In this document: piece by piece, positions 57,015 to 64,000 of the stretch
Layout of the letters: the number at the start of each line of letters is the position of its first letter
Position numbering within the stretch: the stretch's first letter is position 1
Assembly: GCF_000452705.1 (NCBI RefSeq)
Contig: NZ_CP007014.1
Span: forward strand, 5,052,501-5,116,500
DNA: 64,000 nucleotides
Source of the DNA: Pseudomonas syringae CC1557
GTDB lineage: Bacteria > Pseudomonadota > Gammaproteobacteria > Pseudomonadales > Pseudomonadaceae
Reading direction: 5' to 3'
The notes under the pieces: generated by a model
What the model saw: the letters and a program-made list of their open reading frames with translations, nothing else
Database searches by the model: none
What the model was told of the DNA's origin: nothing
Translations under genes and position numbers: made by a program

Positions 57015-57647
57015 ATGCTGCCGCGCGCCGAACAGAAACAACAAACCCGCCGAGCCCTTATGGAGGCTGCCCACCATTTAATGGAGAGCGGACGCGGGTT
57101 CGGCAGCCTGAGTTTGCGGGAAGTAGCCCGTACCGCAGGCATTGTACCGACAGGTTTCTATCGCCACTTTGAAGATATGGATCAACTGGGCCTGGCCTTG
57201 GTCAGCGAAGTCGGCCAGACCTTCCGTGAAACCATTCGACTGGTGCGGCAAAACGAATTTGCCGTGGGCGGGCTGATTCGCGCTTCGGTGAAGATCTTTC
57301 TGGAGCGCGTTGCGGCAAACCGTTCACAGTTTCTGTTTCTGGCCCGCGAGCAGTACGGTGGCTCGCTCAAGGTGCGGCAGGCCCTTGGCGCCCTGCGCGA
57401 GGGCATCAGCGCCGACCTGACCGCCGACCTGGCGAAGATGCCCAAATGGCGCCACCTGAACGCCGAAGCGCTGTCGATCATCGCCGACCTGGTGGTCAAA
57501 AGCGTGTTCGCCATGCTGCCCGAACTGATCGACCCACCCCCCGCCTCGCTGGCTCCGCACCTCACGCCTCAGGCCAAGATCACCCAGCAACTGCGCTTCA
57601 TCTTCATCGGCGCACGCCACTGGCGCGGACTTGGCAGCCACGATTGA
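57015..57647 (+). CDS. desT: TetR-family regulator, DesT type
   Basis: DesT of P. aeruginosa senses the saturated/unsaturated acyl-CoA ratio and controls desaturase genes. This 210-residue protein has the same length and the same N-terminal plan: MLPRAEQKQQTRRALMEAA, then a helix-turn-helix around SLREVARTAGIVPTGFYRHF. The ligand domain follows at about 65-200. In PAO1 desT lies beside desCB; here no desaturase gene is visible on either side, and asmA is its divergent neighbour. It precedes the ureEFG genes, as PA4890 precedes PA4891-4893. Confidence 0.85.
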   Translation: MLPRAEQKQQTRRALMEAAHHLMESGRGFGSLSLREVARTAGIVPTGFYRHFEDMDQLGLALVSEVGQTFRETIRLVRQNEFAVGGLIRASVKIFLERVAANRSQFLFLAREQYGGSLKVRQALGALREGISADLTADLAKMPKWRHLNAEALSIIADLVVKSVFAMLPELIDPPPASLAPHLTPQAKITQQLRFIFIGARHWRGLGSHD

Positions 57648-57679
57648 AAGCCTCAAGAGACAGGGTGTTTGAAATATTG

Positions 57680-57722
57680 CCTTCGCGAGCAAGCGAAGCG
57701 TCGCCCGACTCGCTCCCACATT
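57680..57722. repeat. Degenerate REP palindrome
   Basis: CTTCGCGAGCAAG at 57681 and CTCGCTCCCACATTG at 57710 are the halves of the common Pseudomonas REP, separated by an insertion. It follows the DesT-type gene. Confidence 0.55.
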
Positions 57723-57844
57723 GAACAATTTCAACGCCCTGAATTGGTGCGAGCCAGACGTTGCGCACCAAAAACATTCACTCATTAAATCGTTGGGAAC
57801 TGATGTAAGCCACTTCCGTCAGCCATTTCCGACGCCCTGCCTTG

Positions 57845-57861
57845 TTGGCAAGCACCTTGCT
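57845..57861 (+). promoter_or_regulatory. Sigma-54-type promoter of the ureEFG operon
   Basis: TTGGCAAGCACCTTGCT has GG (57847-57848) and GC (57859-57860) exactly ten bases apart, with good TTGGCA and TTGC boxes. It ends 37 bases before the ureE ATG. The same type of motif lies in front of urtA, so both parts of urea use may answer to RpoN and NtrC. Activity is inferred. Confidence 0.7.
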
Positions 57862-57898
57862 CTGATTTGAAGCATCGCAACTGCCTGGAAGCAATCTG

Positions 57899-58399
57899 AT
57901 GCTGGTGATTCACACTCGAATCGAACCTCAGGCCGAATGGGCCGCCGAGCTGCATTTGAATTTCGAAGCACGCAGCAAAAGTCGTCTGCGCTGCTTCAGT
58001 GCGGAAAACGAAGACGTGGGGCTGTTCCTGCAACGAGGCCAGTCACCGTTGCGTGATGGCGAGTTTCTGCAGGCTGAGGACGGCCGCGTGGTACGTGTCT
58101 GCGCGCGTCCCGAAAAGCTGATGCACGTCACGTGCAGCAGCGCCTTCGAGCTTACCCGCGCGGCTTATCATCTGGGCAACAGACACGTTGCCCTGCAAGT
58201 GGGTGATGGCTGGCTGCGCCTGCTCGACGACTACGTGCTCAAGGCGATGCTCGATCAACTGGGCGCGACCACTGAAACCATCGAAGCACCGTTCCAGCCG
58301 GAACATGGCGCTTATGGCGGCGGCCATCATCATTCGCGTGCCGGGGAAGAGGACTTCAACTACCCACCCCGCATGCACCAGTTCGGTGTGCGCACGTGA
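57899..58399 (+). CDS. ureE: Urease accessory protein UreE (nickel metallochaperone)
   Basis: UreE binds nickel and passes it to UreG during urease activation. The 166-residue protein has the two-domain plan: a peptide-binding N-domain (RLRCFSAENEDVGLFLQRGQ) and a metal-binding C-domain (AAYHLGNRHVALQV). A short His cluster near the C-terminus (GGGHHHS) replaces the long His tail of some species. The stop overlaps the ureF GTG. Confidence 0.95.
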   Translation: MLVIHTRIEPQAEWAAELHLNFEARSKSRLRCFSAENEDVGLFLQRGQSPLRDGEFLQAEDGRVVRVCARPEKLMHVTCSSAFELTRAAYHLGNRHVALQVGDGWLRLLDDYVLKAMLDQLGATTETIEAPFQPEHGAYGGGHHHSRAGEEDFNYPPRMHQFGVRT

Positions 58400-59070
58400 A
58401 CAGCGCCTGGGCGCTTTTGCGTCTGGCCAGTCCGCAGTTGCCGATTGGCGGCTACAGCTATTCGCAAGGGCTGGAGATGGCCGTGGAGCAGTCCATCGTT
58501 ATTGATCCGCAGACCGCAGGGCGCTGGATTGGTGATCAGTTATTGCTCAATCTTGCCCGTTTCGAAGCGCCCTTGCTGCTGGCGCATTGCGAAGCAGCGG
58601 CAGTGGGCGATTGGGACCAACTGCTGCAAGTCAGCGAGCAGCATCGCGCCAGTCGTGAAACCCGCGAGCTGCATCTTGAAAGCCGGCAGATGGGCTACTC
58701 CCTGAAGCAGTTGCTCAACGGGCTGCCTGAGCTGGACCGCGATGCCCGCCAGTTTCTGGAGCAAACCGAAGAACCACATCTGGCGCTCGGCTGGGCGCTG
58801 GCGGCGCGCACCTGGCAGATCAGCCCGCAGGACGCGCTGGCCGCATGGCTGTGGAGCTGGCTGGAGAACCAGCTGGCGGTACTGATGAAAACCCTGCCGC
58901 TGGGCCAGCAGGCCGCGCAACGCCTGACCAGCGAGCTATTGCCATTGCTGCAACAGGCGCAAATCAACGCCACCGCACACGATACCTACCATGCTGGCAG
59001 CGCGGCCTTCGGCCTGGCGTTGGCGAGCATGGCGCACGAACGTCAATACAGCCGGTTATTCCGGTCCTGA
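58396..59070 (+). CDS. ureF: Urease accessory protein UreF
   Basis: UreF works with UreD as the scaffold on which UreG loads nickel into urease. The 224-residue protein starts with GTG inside the ureE stop. Family blocks are LASPQLPIGGYSYSQGLEMA, SRETRELHLESRQMGYSL and the C-terminal RLFRS end. UreG follows after a good ribosome site (AAGGAGAA). Confidence 0.95.
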   Translation: MNSAWALLRLASPQLPIGGYSYSQGLEMAVEQSIVIDPQTAGRWIGDQLLLNLARFEAPLLLAHCEAAAVGDWDQLLQVSEQHRASRETRELHLESRQMGYSLKQLLNGLPELDRDARQFLEQTEEPHLALGWALAARTWQISPQDALAAWLWSWLENQLAVLMKTLPLGQQAAQRLTSELLPLLQQAQINATAHDTYHAGSAAFGLALASMAHERQYSRLFRS

Positions 59071-59091
59071 TCAGCCTCCAAGGAGAACTCA

Positions 59092-59709
59092 ATGAACAGC
59101 CAACCCCTGCGCGTCGGCATCGGTGGCCCGGTAGGCTCCGGCAAGACCGCCCTGACCCTGGCGCTGTGCCTGGCCTTGCGCGATCGCTACAACCTGGCAG
59201 TCGTGACCAACGATATCTACACCCGCGAAGACGCCGACTTTCTGGTGCGCAATGAAGCGCTGGCCCCTGAGCGCATCATCGGCGTTGAAACCGGAGGCTG
59301 CCCGCATACTGCGATCCGCGAAGACGCGTCGATCAATCTGGAAGCGGTCGATCAGTTGAACCGGCGTTTCGAAGGCCTGGACATGATCATCGTCGAGTCC
59401 GGTGGCGACAATCTGTCGGCAACTTTCAGCCCCGAACTCTCCGACCTGACAATCTACGTGATCGACGTGTCGGCGGGCGACAAGCTGCCCCGCAAAGGCG
59501 GGCCAGGTATTTGCAAGTCCGACCTGCTGGTGATCAATAAAATCGACCTTGCACCGCTGGTGGGCGCTTCGCTGGAGATGATGGACAGCGACACGCGCAA
59601 GATGCGCGGCGAAAAACCTTTCGTTTTCAGCAATCAGAAAACCGGCCAGGGTCTGGAACAGATTATTGCCTTCATCGAGCGCCAGGGCCTGCTGACTGCG
59701 GCCGCCTGA
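59092..59709 (+). CDS. ureG: Urease accessory GTPase UreG
   Basis: UreG hydrolyses GTP to drive nickel insertion into urease. The 205-residue SIMIBI GTPase has the P-loop [17 protein letters not shown], the metal motif ETGGCPHTA with the conserved Cys-Pro-His, [14 protein letters not shown], and the guanine motif NKIDLAP. It lies between ureF and hupE in one operon. Confidence 0.97.
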   Translation: MNSQPLRVGIGGPVGSGKTALTLALCLALRDRYNLAVVTNDIYTREDADFLVRNEALAPERIIGVETGGCPHTAIREDASINLEAVDQLNRRFEGLDMIIVESGGDNLSATFSPELSDLTIYVIDVSAGDKLPRKGGPGICKSDLLVINKIDLAPLVGASLEMMDSDTRKMRGEKPFVFSNQKTGQGLEQIIAFIERQGLLTAAA

Positions 59710-59731
59710 ATTCACCACCATAAGGAACCCG

Positions 59732-60307
59732 TTGATGAACTACAAAAAAGCCCTGGGCGCCCTCGCCCTGCTGTTGATGCCGACGTTGGCACTGGCTCAC
59801 CCCGGTCATGGCGATAGCGGCCTGATCGCCGGCATCAGTCATCCGCTTGGCGGTCTGGATCATTTGCTGGCGATGCTTGCGGTCGGTCTGTGGGCCGCGC
59901 AGCAAAAAGGCGCGGCGCGCTGGGCGTTGCCTTGCACCTTTGTCGGCACCATGCTGATCGGCGGCGTTCTGGGCTTCGAAGGCCTGAACCTGCCTGCACT
60001 GGAAAGCGGTATTGCTGCCTCGGTGCTGGCGCTGGGCCTGGCAGTGGCACTGGCGGTTCGTCCACCGCTGGCACTGGCGGTCGCGGCAACTGCGTTGTTC
60101 GCCCTGTTTCATGGCGTGGCGCATGGTCTTGAACTGCCTGAGATGTCCAGCCCATGGGCTTACGCGGCAGGTTTCGTGGCAGCGACGGCTGCATTGCACG
60201 CCGCGGGTTACGCGTTCGTGCGCGTACTGCCACAAGCGGCTGAGCCACTGGTTCGTCTCGCAGGCGCAGCCTCGGCAGCGGCGGGTGTGTGGTTGCTGGC
60301 GGGCTGA
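59732..60307 (+). CDS. hupE: HupE/UreJ-family membrane protein, likely nickel permease
   Basis: A 191-residue protein with a signal peptide (ALALLLMPTLALAH) and six membrane helices. The His-rich start of the mature protein (HPGHGDSGLIAGISHPLGGLDH, quoted in part) and the HGVAHGLE motif match HupE/UreJ metal permeases. It is in the ureEFG operon, so it most likely brings in nickel for urease. A palindromic repeat follows. Confidence 0.92.
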   Translation: MMNYKKALGALALLLMPTLALAHPGHGDSGLIAGISHPLGGLDHLLAMLAVGLWAAQQKGAARWALPCTFVGTMLIGGVLGFEGLNLPALESGIAASVLALGLAVALAVRPPLALAVAATALFALFHGVAHGLELPEMSSPWAYAAGFVAATAALHAAGYAFVRVLPQAAEPLVRLAGAASAAAGVWLLAG

Positions 60308-60320
60308 TTGCCTATCGATG

Positions 60321-60375
60321 ACTCTCGTGCAGGCGCTCCGCGTTGGCATGCAGTTCTGGACTGCTTTGCGTCCGT
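60321..60375. repeat. Short copy of the extragenic palindromic repeat
   Basis: ACTCTCGTGC at the left, then GGCGCTCCGCGTTGGCATGC and CTGCTTTGCGTCC. It is the reverse-oriented, shortened form of the element after cobK, between hupE and the AGE-family gene. Confidence 0.6.
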
Positions 60376-60443
60376 TGCCGAGCCTACAGCGCAGCAATCC
60401 TGATAACATGCTGCGCACTTCGACACTGCCGCGATGCCCGCCG

Positions 60444-61622
60444 ATGCCTCATGTTTCCAGCTCTGCCTCCGCCCCTGAACTGACTCCGGTGTTCGCCGCT
60501 TTGCAGGCGCACTTCCTGCAAGTCGTCGTGCCGCTCTGGCAGGGGCCGGGCTGGAATGCACAGTTGGCATTGCCTTACGAAGCGCTGGATGCCAACGATC
60601 AGCCGCTGCCGCCGCAGCGCTATCGGGCGATGGCCTGTGCGCGGCAATTATTCCTGTTTTCCAGCCTGATCGACCGTCCTGAAGTGCCAGAGGCGCGAAC
60701 GCGAGCCGCTGCACTGTTCCGTTCGCTACAGCAGCACTTCCATGATGCCGAGCACGGCGGCTGGTTCTACAGCATTGATCCACAGGGCAAGCCGCTGGAT
60801 CGCCGCAAGGACCTCTACACTCACGCGTTCATCATCTTTGCCTGTGCGCATTACTGGGCGAAGGTGCGGGACCCGCTCGCCGAATCAGTCCTCAATGCGG
60901 CGCTTGAGGTCGTCGCTGAACGCTTTGCCGACGATGACGGGTTGTATGAAGCGCAACTCGATGAAGACTGGTCAGCGCTGGGCACAGGCCCATTACAGAA
61001 CCCGCTGATGCATCTGGCGGAAGCCTTTCTCGCGACGCTGTCGGTACGCGCCGACCCGACCACTCAGTCGGCGATGGATGCGCTGGTTATCCACATGCAG
61101 CGCCGCTTCGTCGACCCGGCGACCGGCGTAATGCTGGAGAAACCGCTGGACGCTGTGGATAACTGGTACGAGCCAGGTCATCAGTTCGAATGGTTTTTCC
61201 TGCTGCAATCTTCGCCAGATCTGCACGGTCGTGAGCTGCACGAATCCATGACCCGCGCATTTGCCTACGCACAAGCGCAAGGTGTCGACCTACAGACTGG
61301 GGCAGTAACGGCCACGCTGACGCTGGAGGGCACGGTACGCGACGCTACCCAGCGCATCTGGGCTCAGGCTGAATATTTGCGGGCAATGGCGCTGAGGCCA
61401 GAATGCGAGGCCGCGCTGGCCGACCAGTTGCTGGCGTTCGAACAGCGCTTCCTGCATGCCAAAGGCTGGAACGAGTGCGTCGAACCCGATGGCAGCGTCA
61501 GCCGCAGCGATATGCCGTCGACCACGCCTTATCACCTGGCGACCTGTTACATCGGGTTGGCCGACTATATCGAGAATCGCTTCATCGCTGCATTCCCGCC
61601 GCCGAAGCCAGCAGAAGGCTGA
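60444..61622 (+). CDS. AGE-family sugar epimerase/isomerase
   Basis: A 392-residue protein of the N-acylglucosamine 2-epimerase superfamily, an (alpha/alpha)6-barrel enzyme. Blocks include EHGGWFYSIDPQGKPLDRRKDLYTHAF (quoted in part; active-site Arg and His regions) and WYEPGHQFEWFFLLQ with its conserved His-Glu. Members interconvert mannose and fructose (YihS-like) or related sugars; which one applies cannot be told here. The start at 60444 is chosen by family length; an ATG at 60408 is possible, and neither has a strong ribosome site. The stop is adjacent to the convergent SDR gene. Confidence 0.87.
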   Translation: MPHVSSSASAPELTPVFAALQAHFLQVVVPLWQGPGWNAQLALPYEALDANDQPLPPQRYRAMACARQLFLFSSLIDRPEVPEARTRAAALFRSLQQHFHDAEHGGWFYSIDPQGKPLDRRKDLYTHAFIIFACAHYWAKVRDPLAESVLNAALEVVAERFADDDGLYEAQLDEDWSALGTGPLQNPLMHLAEAFLATLSVRADPTTQSAMDALVIHMQRRFVDPATGVMLEKPLDAVDNWYEPGHQFEWFFLLQSSPDLHGRELHESMTRAFAYAQAQGVDLQTGAVTATLTLEGTVRDATQRIWAQAEYLRAMALRPECEAALADQLLAFEQRFLHAKGWNECVEPDGSVSRSDMPSTTPYHLATCYIGLADYIENRFIAAFPPPKPAEG

Positions 61623-63821
<2,199 letters not shown>

Positions 63822-63825
<4 letters not shown>

Positions 63826-64000
63826 ACCAGCTCCTCTTCATCAGCGCCCAGGTACGCAGCGATCACCTTCGGATCGTTACGGATCTGTTCCGGCCCGCCC
63901 ATGGCAATCACATTGCCGTGGTCAAGCACCACAATATCGTCGGAAATGCCCATCACCATGCCCATGTCATGCTCGATCAGCACGATGGTCATGTCGTGTT
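63822..64000 (-). CDS. livG: Branched-chain amino acid ABC transporter ATPase LivG, C-terminal part
   Basis: The last 59 codons of a minus-strand gene that continues past the window. The text includes MTIVLIEHDMGMVMGISDD (switch His region of the ABC ATPase) and VIAAYLGADEEELV at the end, as in LivG. The Walker motifs lie outside the window. It is coupled to livF. Confidence 0.92.

Noticed and set aside
60012..60443. Upstream extension of the AGE-family gene through hupE
   Set aside because: The extension is the shadow of hupE in another frame and would give a protein far longer than the family.

Overview
The window is chromosomal DNA of a fluorescent-type Pseudomonas, most likely from the P. 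syringae group. Three things point that way: high-GC codon use, the gene order dsbD-aroQ-accBC-prmA-dusB-fis-purH-purD-retS (from memory the same order as PA4845-PA4856 of P. aeruginosa PAO1), and Pseudomonas-type extragenic palindromes. The species call is inference. No tRNA, rRNA, CRISPR array or intact transposase was seen.

Layout: (1) 1-3532 is the end of a tad/flp pilus secretion cluster (CpaF/TadA fragment, TadB, TadC, TadD-like lipoprotein, DUF3613 protein). (2) 3639-18624 is core housekeeping: DsbD, AroQ, acetyl-CoA carboxylase AccB/AccC, PrmA, a zinc-ribbon membrane protein, DusB-Fis, PurH, PurD, the hybrid kinase RetS and a MarC-type membrane protein. (3) 18631-21469 (minus) is an operon of four short, mutually related proteins that I do not recognise; it is one of the two best candidates for something undescribed. 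(4) 21816-29393 is the cobalamin corrin-ring cluster: cobG-cobH-cobI-cobJ on the minus strand, divergent from cobL-cbiD-cobK. (5) 29727-32093 is a copper-type trio (PCuAC chaperone, DUF2946, PepSY membrane protein). (6) 32733-43253 is the urea block: a sigma-54-type promoter, the UrtABCDE transporter, then ureD-ureA-two GNAT acetyltransferases-ureB-ureC. (7) 43395-50666 is mixed: a histidine kinase with a possible leader peptide, CbpA and an Hsp70-like protein (divergent), an AI-2E-family permease, PsiF, an EamA permease and an OsmE-like lipoprotein. (8) 50861-53629 is an AT-richer type VI secretion cargo island: Hcp, a putative membrane-active effector, and three tandem immunity-like genes, the middle one broken by a stop codon. 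(9) 53701-57647 holds a 28-residue membrane peptide gene, a ferritin-like protein, AsmA and a DesT-type TetR regulator. (10) 57845-60307 is the rest of urease (sigma-54-type promoter, ureE, ureF, ureG, hupE/ureJ). (11) 60444-64000 holds an AGE-family sugar isomerase, an SDR oxidoreductase, a 720-base gene-free stretch with DnaA-box-like words, and the end of a branched-chain amino acid ABC transporter (livF, livG).

How the genes work together: urea is imported by UrtABCDE and hydrolysed by UreABC. The nickel centre of urease is assembled by UreD/E/F/G, and HupE is a likely nickel permease. Two sigma-54-type promoter motifs, in front of urtA and ureE, suggest that both halves answer to nitrogen status. 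The cob genes make the middle of the corrin ring by the aerobic route (CobG), with CbiD standing in for CobF. RetS, through the Gac/Rsm pathway in related species, controls type VI secretion, so it may influence the Hcp island 33 kb away.
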